From contig KQ965780.1 of the NCBI GenBank assembly GCA_001574975.1, forward strand, positions 74,094 to 138,093: a DNA stretch of 64,000 nucleotides, in the 5' to 3' direction. The DNA comes from Gonapodya prolifera JEL478 (lineage: Eukaryota > Monoblepharomycota > Monoblepharidomycetes > Monoblepharidales > Gonapodyaceae). This document shows positions 45,401-55,351 of this stretch, piece by piece (position 1 is the first letter of the stretch; each line of letters begins with the position of its first letter). The notes beneath the pieces were generated by a model. The model was not told where the DNA came from. It saw nothing but the letters and a program-made list of their open reading frames with translations, and did no database searches. Made by a program: the position numbers and the translations under genes.

Positions 45401-48237
45401 TTTTGCACAATTTACTGGAACAGGTGAGGACGACGGTTGGAGAGAGTGGTGTGAATAATTTCTCATTGTGTGTTGTTTTCAACAGTTCTTGCGGATGCCG
45501 AAGAGTGCCGCCGCTTGTTGGCGAGTGCTGAAGGTGAATCCCGTTTTCTGCATGAACGAAACGCTGTATGAACGTTATATTTTACGCATCGCAACAGAGC
45601 TGGAGGAGTTAGAGCAAGGAAGTGACTTTGACTTGACCAAAGAACATCCCCGTCATCTGCTCAAGCAAGTTTCTCTGGAGAAAAACGCATCTCTTGCACG
45701 AATGAAAGGATTCTCTGAAGAGAATCATGACGAGGGGCCGCCAAACAGCGTTGACGAACGAAAGCTATCAAGGCGTACTTTCAGTGATGCAGAAGCTCCC
45801 GTCGTCTCTCGCAAAGCTGCCAGCTCGCATGGAGGTTCGTCTCAAACTTCAGAAAGTCGAGAAGTCCGCCGACAACGAATCATGCGCAACGAATTTATCA
45901 AGAGACTCGTCAATATTCCACTCACGTTCAGCAGACGGCTCAAGATTCTTGCTGGCGTTTGCGTTATCGTGGCAACATGCGCTATTGGCTACACCACTTC
46001 CGTCTTCTCGTCAGGTAACGTCAGATGTTATGAAACATTGGAAAATTATGCAAGTGTCATGATCAACCCTTGTTCAACAGTTGCAGTCGACGTAAACTCT
46101 TTCCTCACGACGACGGAGATCGGACGGATGGCAGTTGCCAGTATTCAAGCTGCAAGGTTGATGTCTTACTTTGGAAGCAAAGGGGACAATACAAGCTACC
46201 AGTACTGGAAGAAACAAGCGGATTCTGCCAACACGTTCACTGCAACGGTTAGCCTTCCTTACCTCATCGACCGCTCATCGCTGCAAACAGGAATGGTGGA
46301 TGTTGTGACCTACGACAAGATCACAAAGGATGCTTTGTCAACACAGCCTTACAGCAAGTCCATGAACCAGTATCAAGTGGCAACTACGCTGAATGAATAT
46401 CTACGGAGTCTTTTGGCAGAGGGTCAGTGGCGCCTTCGTCTCAAGATTTAAGAAAGGAAAAGAAATCAAAATGTTGGCATCAGATATTACTTTCTTTCAG
46501 CGGTCCCCGCCAACGATGGACAAAAGATTGAGATTTTTATTGGATAAGTGCGTGCATTTTTTCTTCTACAAATGTAGTTGTCCAGCACTCTTATCGTTTT
46601 GAAATCAGTCTGGTGGACGTAGGAGAGAATCTGAAAGGTGAGCTCGGGTACTCCATACTATAGTACCAGACTCATTTTAATCTTAATGCCACCTCAAAGC
46701 TGTTTGCGACGGCGGCGAGGCCGATTTCAGAGAAAAAGTCCAAACAGAATCGATTGTCCTTTGGGTGAGGTCTGACGTTCAACTAAACTGGTATCACTGG
46801 GATTTAACCTCTCCACAAAAGGTTATTTTCATTCTCGAGCTCTGCATTGTGCTTTCCCTGGGAATCTTTGTCTTCTATCCATGTCTCACTGAAGTCCGGG
46901 CAATTCAAACGAGATATTTGAAATTTCTTCAGGCTATTCCCAAGAAAGCACTCGACGACATTCTTCTCCAGATTGATGAGCAGCTCGAACTACTTGTCCA
47001 GGATGGCGTCGAAGGCAAAGCTGGATCTTCGACGATCCAGGTAGATTCACACTAAAGATATCCATTCTCATCCTGAATCTAACATCGTTCTCCGATGAAA
47101 TAGGATGGTGCTCGCGGGGGTCACCGAATAACTGAGTCTTTGAACGTTATCGCATCACTGTTCCTAATTGGGGCATGTGCTTGCGCAATTCTGCTTCCGT
47201 TGATCTACCGACTGCCTACCAATACAACATATGTATCTCTCGTGAACTACACCGGTGGAAGGAAGTACATGGTACGTGATATTGGCGTTTTAACAAGTGG
47301 GCCGGCCACAGTCACACTATGGCCTTTACAGGTTCGGATGGTTCGCACTCTAGGATACGAAGTGCTTATCAATGGTGAATAAATACATCACCACACATGC
47401 GTCACTGTTCACCGGCATTAATATCTCCTCTCATCCCTACTCTGCAGACAACACGACGTGGCTTGCGGGAAGACCAGAGATGCACATGCGCTACTACATT
47501 GACAAAATGGAAGCACTCCACCTGAACTCCATGACTGGACACGGTGAGAGGGAAATTCCCCCAACTTCGAGCATCGAGATTATTCGTCCAATCCTTGCGG
47601 AACCTGGGTAAGTCAAATGACGTTTATGGACGTTCGAATTTGATGCCAAGCTGGAAACCCTCAATCGGCAGTTGCAACACCGATTGTGATCCAAACGTAA
47701 AACATTACAACGGCACAATTGGCTGGACATTTGACGAAGCCGTTGCACCAGTAGATCAAATGATAAACGACTACATCAGGGCAGCGAGGGAATTTCTTAT
47801 TATCAACGCCCTCCAAGGATCTCAAAATTTCGTGGACGACCGAATGAGATTCATGGAAGAGATTGTGGGTTCCATTTCGCACAATCACTATCATGTCTCC
47901 AGCTGAAACATACTTCTTCTTTTTTTTTGTTTGGCGCACACAGCAAGTTGATATTGTTGCTGCACTATTGAAGGTCGATGAACTCGTGCTCAATGTATTT
48001 CTGCCGCAAGGAAACAATAACGCGATGTCAGCGTCCATCGCACTCTTCGTACTCACGGTGATCTCAATTACGGGTCTTTACACATTCAATTTCCGTGGCT
48101 TGATCGAGAGAAGAGTGCAGCAGATGGAAATTGTAGTGTGTCTGCTCCACATGGTACCCCAGGCAGCACTGAACGCATCCCCAAAACTAACAAGATTAAT
48201 CCAAACCGGCGGCGCTACTCTGGGAGAAGACGAATAA
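42413..48237 (+). CDS. Tmc-like (tiny-macrocyst B-like) polytopic membrane protein 1, one apparent frameshift
   Basis: About 1350 aa in 28 exons, starting 42413-42694, 42765-42831, 42904-43206, 43284-43301 (18 bases) and ending 47672-47864, 47944-48237. An acidic/His-rich N-terminus is followed by a multi-pass region: YPLTIFEDMQLLYFCWHPG, FSRGKFKYVWPL, YVDGNPKSANNPLTRAHGRTDLLYVV. Then comes a soluble helical (TPR-like) region with RNTENPNALILMREIFEAAFLQYPKDGFVHITAALYLL, the signature shared with Tmc-like proteins of amoebae and chytrids. The C-terminal half has two pairs of membrane segments, each flanking an ectodomain of about 150-180 aa, like extracellular sensor domains. Summed exon length is 4057 bases, one more than a multiple of 3. 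Dropping one T of the TTTTT at 46534-46538 restores QKIEILLDNLVDVGENLK. Function not known; a signalling or sensory role is inference. Confidence 0.75.
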
Positions 48238-48274
48238 CCTTTGTCTTGATTTCTTATTGTACATAATTTGAATA

Positions 48275-51200
48275 TCACGTCTTAATAGTTTTGAGCTTGC
48301 GCAGCTGTACGAAATCCTCCTCCAAGTGTTCCGAATCTTCCTCGTCATTTCGATCCCGTTTCACTCCATTTGCAGCACTCCGCTGCCTCTTCGAGTCTTT
48401 TTGAACAGTGACTCCGGATTTTCGCATCACGAGCTCGATTTTTGGTGTGCGTTCAGCGCCATGGCTCGCCCACATTTCCGCAAGACGCCGGCCTGCTCTC
48501 GAACACGTGACATAGGCGTTAGTCGTATATGCTAGAAGAAGCAGATTCGAGAATGAAATCGTGAAAAGGTCTCTCTCTAAACCAACAACCGACCGCAACT
48601 CACCTGTAACCGCAAACTCCTCTCGAATTCGGCCGTCAAGAATCATTGCGATAATGAGCTTCTCCACGTCGTCTCGACCCCATTTGTACCGCGCACCAAT
48701 TGGGAATGAAACGAGCCCATCCCTCACCAACACCTGGATCTCTGCCAATTTGGCCAGCGGCCCCACACCCCGCAGCAGTTCGATCAGCTTGACAATCGTC
48801 ACACGATCCGGATCCGCGGTCCCCTTCCCCTTGGCGCTCTCGCTCACCTCCCCGCCCCCATCCTTCAGTGCGATCAGCACCTTGCATATCTCAACAGCTT
48901 CCCTCGTGACGTCCACCCGCTCAACCTCGATGGGCGTTCCATCGTCCAGACAGTGGTCACAGTTCCCACATCGACCCTCCTCCGCGGACACCAATCGCGC
49001 ATTGGTGCCTGACAGAGTCGTGCTGCCCGCGCCAAAGTGCCTCCGAATCAGTTCCCGCCTGCACATGGACAGGTCTTCGCAGTATCGTACCATCAAGTAG
49101 AGTGATTTGAGGCCAGAGTGGTCGTTGAACACCATCGAAGAGCTGTGTTGAAGTGTGGGGAGAAAAAAATTAAGATGATATGTTCTCACGACAACGGAAA
49201 AAGTCACTGACAGCCTAGAAACATCACCCGCCCGATAAAAGAGCACACAGTCCGCCGGCTCCCCGTCCCTCCCAGCCCTGCCAGCTTCCTGGTAGTACCC
49301 CTCGCAGCTCTTGGACATGGTCGCATGCGCCACGAACCGCACGTCGGGTTTGTCAATCCCGAGTCCGAAGGCGATGGTGGCGCACACGACGTCGGTGTTG
49401 CCGTCCCTATATTGGTGATAGTTAGAGCGACCTTGCAAGCGCAAGTCGACCGCCGGGTGGGGGTGGGAAAGATACATACCTCCATCGAACGTGCACCGCC
49501 TCGCGCGTATCGTCAGAGAGGTCAGCGTGGTAGGCCAGACTCGAAATACCTTGCTCCCGCAGCCCCGCGGAGTAGGTCTCAGTGTCCTTCCTGCTCAGAC
49601 AGTAGACTCTTTTTGAGACGGGGAGAAATCGGGGGTGGGGTGAGCTTGCACGGTACGGTTTCAAAACAAAATGTAACGGGGACATGACTTACATTCCACT
49701 GTGCCCAGGATGCTTCTCGTGGATCCAGTCCCCGATTTGCTTCACTTCTTCCTTGGCTCCGCGCGCCTTGGGTATCACCTCGAACCGCCTTTCCCCCCCC
49801 GCATCACAAGAGTCAGGTGCCCGCCGTTTCCCTCAACACAACACACACACACCCACAAATTGGCTCTATACAACTCCGACTGCACAACCAACACCCCAGC
49901 TTCCGGGTCGGCTTCGCCCGGAACCAGCCCGAGGACCTGCACGACGCTTGCCAGGAGGGACGGGGGGAGGGTTGCGGAGAGGGCGAGGACGGGCACGGTG
50001 GGGAATAACTGCCGTAAGAGCCCGAGGTGGGCGTAGTCGGGCCGGAAGTCGTGGCCTTGGGTGCTGTTTTTGGGTCGTTTCGTGGGGGTGGTGTGTGGTG
50101 GGTGAGCGTAGGAGGGGGTCATGGCGCCAATAAGAGGTGTTCGAGAACACGAATCAAAATGACGCACGACCACGGACACACGACCACGACGCCAGCGAAC
50201 CTGCAACAATGCGCCTCGTCCACGACGATCCTCGCCAGCCTGCCGCGCTTGTGGCACTTCTCGAGCGTCTGGATGAACCGTTTGGACTTGGCGACCTTTT
50301 CGGGCGTCACGTAGACCAGGCGAAGACCGCCGTCGTACCCGTGTTCGTCCTGGTCCTCGTCCACGTTTTTGGTTCCTCCCCCTCCACCGCGTCCCCCACC
50401 GCTCCCACCGCCGCCGCCCCCACTACCACCTCCCCCATCGCCGTCATCATGATCCCACCACGGTCCCCCCGCTCCATTCACCATGTCCTCCGCAACGCGC
50501 TTTTCCTCGTCCCTGGACGTGCCCGCGTACAGCGCTGCGGCGCCGATTCGGCGGTGACGCAGCGAGAGGAGCTGGTCCCGTGAGAGAGAGACGAGCGGTG
50601 ATACGACGAGGGTTATGCCGGGGGAGTGGATGGCGGGGAGTTGGTCTGTGGGAAAGGGCGTGGCGTGGCGTGGAGATGGCGGAAGTGGTTGTGGTGGTGC
50701 ATGAACAAGATATGAGTTGGCCAAAAAACAAAACTAAAAAAAACGAGAATCATAAAATGAAAACATCCTAGTCCTGCAAGGAGCCGAATGCTCGCGCTTC
50801 CCCGGATTCCATCCAAGTCCTGCACGGATCCGCATGCTCGCATTTCCCCCCCCCCCCCCCCACAACACACACAACGTACGCACACGTCAACGACTTCCCA
50901 CCCCCTGTCTGCGCGACATACACAACATCCTTGCCCGCACACGTCGCGTTGATCACGTCCAGCTGCTTATTCCGAAACTGCGTGATCTCGGGCCAGAACC
51001 GACGTCGTAGGGTCAGCAGGCGGGCGTGCCAGGGGAAGGAAGGGGTGGAGAAGTCGACGGCGGGGGCGGCAGGGCGGGATACAGAGGAGGAGGCGGTGGT
51101 GGATGGGAGAGAGGAGGTGAGGTTGGCGCGGAGTGTCTGGGGAGGTGAAAGTGTGTTGATAACCCAGCAGGTGAAGATTGGCCGACACAAGCACACCCCG

Positions 51201-51477
51201 TCTGATTTTCAGCACTCACCTCAAGCTGCGTCCTTCGCTCGATCAAAAACTCGAGCTCCTTGCGGATGTTTTCCAATTCGGCGTCGCAGTCTGCGATTTG
51301 GGCGCGAATCAATGCGAATCCCTCTGTTCCTGGTCCCCTGCTCCTGCTCGATGAATTCTGGTGCGGATGCGCATCGGTTGCGCCGGTGCCGCGACTCGGT
51401 TCTTCGCTGCGGGGTGGCAGTGGCACAGCTGGACTGCTTGGCTCTTCGTCAGAGTCAAGGACGACGAAGGTGGACAT
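48275..51477 (-). CDS. RecQ-family DNA helicase (RECQL1-like size)
   Basis: ATP-dependent 3'-5' DNA helicase of genome maintenance. Nine exons: 51220-51477, 50884-51136, 50201-50645, 49857-50063, 49693-49788, 49480-49608, 49212-49406, 48604-49142, 48275-48531; 792 aa. An N-terminal coiled coil ([24 protein letters not shown]) resembles RECQL1. Helicase motifs: [11 protein letters not shown], Walker [58 protein letters not shown] and [12 protein letters not shown]. The RecQ zinc site is present (MCRR...GRCGNCDHC), then winged helix and a basic tail. Odd points: a Gly-rich insertion of about 45 aa before RLVYVTPEK, and [14 protein letters not shown] where most RecQ proteins have SQWGHDFRP, so the aromatic-loop Trp is missing (it lies at a splice junction). 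Converges on Tmc-like 1 with 37 bases between the stops. Confidence 0.92.
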
Positions 51478-52233
51478 GTCCGAGCGGGCTAATTGGACTG
51501 CAACATTTTTGCCGGCTGTGGTCTCCACCAACGGCACTCATCTACCTGAAGGTCACTGCGGACGGCCAAATACTTAATTTACATCGAAAACGCATTCAAG
51601 TATTCGCTTAGTATTCACAACGCAAAGGATAGCCGCATCCGCACTGTGAGGAAGCGGAGATGTATCAAAGGATCGCATGTCCGCATGGCATCCACAAAAG
51701 TCTTCGCGTGCACTCCTGAGTGTACATCGTATTCAAAGAAAGCCACGCGAGTCAATGAGGGTGGCCCGAAAGGAACAGGTAGTCTGCGGCGTCGTGAAAA
51801 CACCATTGGGCGTTCAACGCCACCGCCACGTCGCTTGCGAGAGACACTGTGTACTGAGAAAGAGGCAGTCGTGTCTTGAGATGCATGTACGCATGATGAG
51901 TAGCTCAGAGATAGAAGTGAAGTTGTCTTGACGCAATGCCTTGGAATCGATGCTCCAAATGTGCCGCAATAACTCTCAAAAGCATCGTTACAGTCCATGC
52001 ATTCAATCCAACTTTCTTACTAGTCACAACCATTCGATTGTACTGGTACACAGTAACAAGCCAATCCATTTCTGGAATCAGTCATCCCTGAGGATTGTTT
52101 GTTGCAGCGGCAGGTGCGGCGGAGGAGGGCAATAGACTTTGCGCATAAACACACCGCACAAGCCACGGGGAATTTAAACGTCAGGGCTTAACCTCGCCCG
52201 TCTTTGTCTCTCCCCTTACTACACTCCACTACG
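51478..52233. other. Intergenic, no gene supported
   Basis: Between RecQ (-) and the CAP gene (+), both promoters expected. Frames of 77-127 codons on both strands overlap each other and have Arg/Ser-rich, domain-less translations. Nothing else recognised. Confidence 0.45.
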
Positions 52234-53991
52234 ATGCGCGGTCTCGTGGCTCTGGGTGCAGCGGCGCTGGCGCTCTGCGGGAAATCGGTGCTCGCGCTGA
52301 CGGGTGATCAAATCGACGCTCTTGTCAACGGACACAACACAGTGAGACGCACCCATCGAGTCGATACTCGACGTACTTGGCTTACACGATTGCACGCAGG
52401 TCCGCGCGGATGCATCGTCAAACAACCCGCCGCCTCTGAACGCGCTGCCCCCCTTGTCCTGTGAGGAAGGAAGTGCGGTTCGGGTGTGGCACCACATGTC
52501 TCACGGGCTTTTGTCCTTTACGTTTAGGGAGTGACTCTGTCGCATCGTCGGCTCAGAATTACGCCTCCGTGAGTGCCCGCTTTTATCTCCCTCATGGTTC
52601 TCCCACCTGACACCCTCTCCCTCCCACAGAGCTGCCCCTAGTCAGTTGCTTGCTTCTCTCATCACACCCCATCCCTATCTAACTTTCCCCTTTGCCCGCC
52701 ATTCCTTTTTCTTCACCAGCTCGGGAGGAACCTTCCATCACAGCGGCACCAGTGGCGTCGGCGAGAACCTGTTCTGGGGCTCCACCGGATTCTACAAGGC
52801 TGCCGACGCAGTCAACTCCTGGGCCAGCGAGAAGCAATAGTGAGTACTCTCTTCCCCGTGGACCTCCTTCTCTTTCCTGTCCGTCCGTGCTGACGAGAGT
52901 GTGTGTGTGGCACAAAGCTTCAACCCCACGACCACGATCGGCGGGTACGGCAACGACTTTGGTAAAGTGGGACACTACACTCAGGTGAATACAACCTCTC
53001 TCCCCTGCGAGATTGGCTCTTGTCTGATGCATGTGGCACATTTTCGCCAACATAGATGATTTGGGAAACAACCACCCAAGTCGGGTGCGGTGTGGCTGTG
53101 AGTAAAAGGATGAAAAATGTACTAGAAGACTACTGCTGACGGCGCATTGCCCTGCATGTCCACTTCAGACTTGCTCAGGATGGGATTTCTGGGTCTGCCA
53201 GGTGAGAACAGCGAAGCCTTGATTGACTGCATGGGAAGCCCAGACGCCTAAACCTAAAATTTCTTTCTGCCCTTCGTCAGTACTCACCCCCCGGCAACTG
53301 GGTCGACAAAACACCCTACACCATCGGGAGCGGACAATCGGCGCCGGCGCCTCCGCCCCCCGTGAGCCCTCCCCCACCACCTAGGCCTCCCCCACCCCCA
53401 CCTTCTCCNNNNNNNNNNNNNNNNNNNNNNNNNNNNNNNCCCCCTCCCCCGGCGCAGACTCCTCCCCCTCCTCCGCAGACGCCCCCACCTGCCCCACCTG
53501 CCGTGCAGACCAGCCCTTCACCAGGCTCACCGCCCACATCTCCCCCTGCTTCTCCCGACGCTTGCCCAGACGACACTGCGGCGCCTCCACCGTCCCCCAC
53601 GGCTCCCGCACCAGCTGGGTCCACATGCACTGACAATGGCACAGGAACCGGACCGACCAACGCGGCCGCCCCACAGGCCGCCACGGCGCCCGTGAGCACA
53701 CCTACTCCAGGTCCGTCTCTTGGCTCCGGGGGTGGCGTTTCTTCGGCTAACCCCAACACCGCTTCTCTGGGCACCAAGTCCGCAAGTCAAAGTCTCGCCG
53801 GCCCCGGCCCAACAGGAACGGGAACGGGTGGGGCAAGGTCTACAACCGCGCCGGCGGCTCCGAAGAGTGATGCCACGGCGGTGAGCCAGGCGGCTGCCAC
53901 GTCGGGTGGGAGGAGGGGAGCGGGGAGGGGGGTTTACTGGGAGGGGATGGTTGCACTTGCACTTGCCGGACTGCTGGCGGTCCTGCCCTGA
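52234..53991 (+). CDS. Secreted CAP (SCP/PR-1) domain protein with Pro-rich stalk and GPI-type tail
   Basis: CAP-superfamily extracellular protein. Nine exons: 52234-52341, 52400-52460, 52528-52568, 52630-52640 (11 bases), 52720-52839, 52918-52984, 53056-53097, 53169-53201, 53281-53991; about 397 aa counting the gap. Signal peptide MRGLVALGAAALALCGKSVLA. CAP motifs: LVNGHNTVRADA, HHSGTSGVGENLFWG, AADAVNSWASEKQYF, GHYTQMIWETTTQVGCGVA and VCQYSPPGNW; the conserved His and Glu of the CAP cleft are present (GVGENL; KVGHYTQ). Then a long Pro/Ala/Thr-rich stalk interrupted by 31 N, and a C-terminal hydrophobic MVALALAGLLAVLP suggesting a GPI anchor. Family roles include sterol binding (yeast Pry proteins); not proven here. 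Confidence 0.88.
53409..53439. other. Assembly gap (31 N) in Pro-rich region of CAP gene
   Basis: 31 N inside a CCC/CCT-rich tract of the CAP gene. The frame on both sides is the same if the gap length is right, so the repeat may simply have been unresolvable. Confidence 0.95.
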
Positions 53992-54363
53992 ACACGAACA
54001 CGGAACGGGTAACCATAACCACTTTGACCGGGCTGCTGGCAGTTCTTATTGAGGGACGTACGCACATTGCACTTTGCAGATGGGACGGAAGTATCTAAGA
54101 GTCCGATCCTGGGGTCGCCGGCGGCCCCGGGGATCGTAAATTATTTCTATTTCTCCTCTTTATTTGCAAAGATTTAACTTATGAAAATGGCAGAGACCTC
54201 TTTCTTCCTTGTGATTTGTTCCCGGGTAGATGTGCAATGGGTTGATGATTTAGGCTGGAGTTGCTTCATTCACCCACAAAAAACGAAAAGCAAAACCTGC
54301 CCAAGTTCCTTCGCTCTTCGAAGAGGCGACGAAACCCATCAAAAACTGACTGATTCATCACTG

Positions 54364-55262
54364 ATGTCGCTTTGGGAACAGAAGGTATCCGGCAATCACG
54401 TCTCGGGGACCCCAATTGCTGGCGAGACCCCCGGTGTCAGCGAGATCGACAGAGCGGCAGCGCGCGCCCCAGGCTTCGAGGGGACGCCAATCGGACAAGG
54501 CGCGCTTCAAGGAGAGACGGGATACGAAAAGGTAGGCGTTTTTGTCGCTTTCTTTTGTGTTTGAAGGAGACGTCATCGCTCAACGTCTTTGTGATGATTG
54601 CCCCGAACAGCCGTTCATAACCGCTTCCGGGACGACTGCAAGCATTCCTCACATGAAGCAAACCGCACCTACCGCCGAAGGCGACTCGGGCGTCCTCTCG
54701 CCGGATCACGTACCGGGAAGGTCGTCCGGAACTCGGTCTGGGCTTCCGCACCAAGGTCCTGCTGCCGTTTACGCTGGCCAAAGATTGACTTCAGGTCATG
54801 AGAGGAAGGATGTGCGGACGGCTGCAGGCGGGACGGGGACGGCTGGTGCAGTTGCTGATTTCGCACCGCTTGCCACGCCCCACGCCACGTCAGCCCAAGT
54901 TCCGGCACAAGCGTGAGTGCGAATCTGGTTCTCGTTTATTTCGATTTCTGATGGACCCCTTTCGCATCACAATGGGTCCCGAACAAAAGTCCCATGCCTA
55001 CCGCCGACCCACAGCTGACGGCTGCAGCGTTCGGGATTGACAACGAAGCGGCTCTCCATGGCATTGAAGAAGGGCAGAAGGCGAGAGGGATTGCGCCGAC
55101 GAAAGGCATTCACCACGAGGAGAAGGTTCGTTCTTGACTGCTCGTCGCTCGTCGCTCGTCGATTTGCTCATCGATTTTGATTCACCTCTTCCACGCATGT
55201 ATAAACAGAGTCTCGCTCCTGGCATCGCAAAGTCCAATGTGCCACCAGAAAGGAGGGTGTGA
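54364..55262 (+). CDS. Hydrophilic Gly/Ala/Thr-rich protein of unknown function
   Basis: Four exons that join in phase: 54364-54531, 54611-54912, 54990-55125, 55209-55262; 219 aa. Start chosen at MSLWEQKVSGNH; the frame is open upstream but reads unlike coding. No hydrophobic segment or signal peptide. Composition is rich in Gly, Ala, Thr, Pro, Glu with short motifs (GTPIAGETPG, GTPIGQGALQGETG; ITASGTTASIPHMKQT; AAAFGIDNEAALHGIEEGQKARG). This resembles disordered hydrophilins or LEA-like stress proteins, but I recognise no family. Good donors (gtaggc, gtgagt, gttcgt) and consistent phases support a real gene. Converges with the ACSF3-like gene (89 bases between stops). Confidence 0.6.
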
Positions 55263-55351
55263 GAAAGAGGATGCTCACATCACAAAACAAAACCCATTGA
55301 AATCTTTGAAACGCAATAAAATTTGATTTCCGATACACGAATCCAGCACTT

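Noticed and set aside
51615-51998. A 127-codon minus-strand frame
   Set aside because: Opposed by equally long plus-strand frames, no domain, no exon partner.
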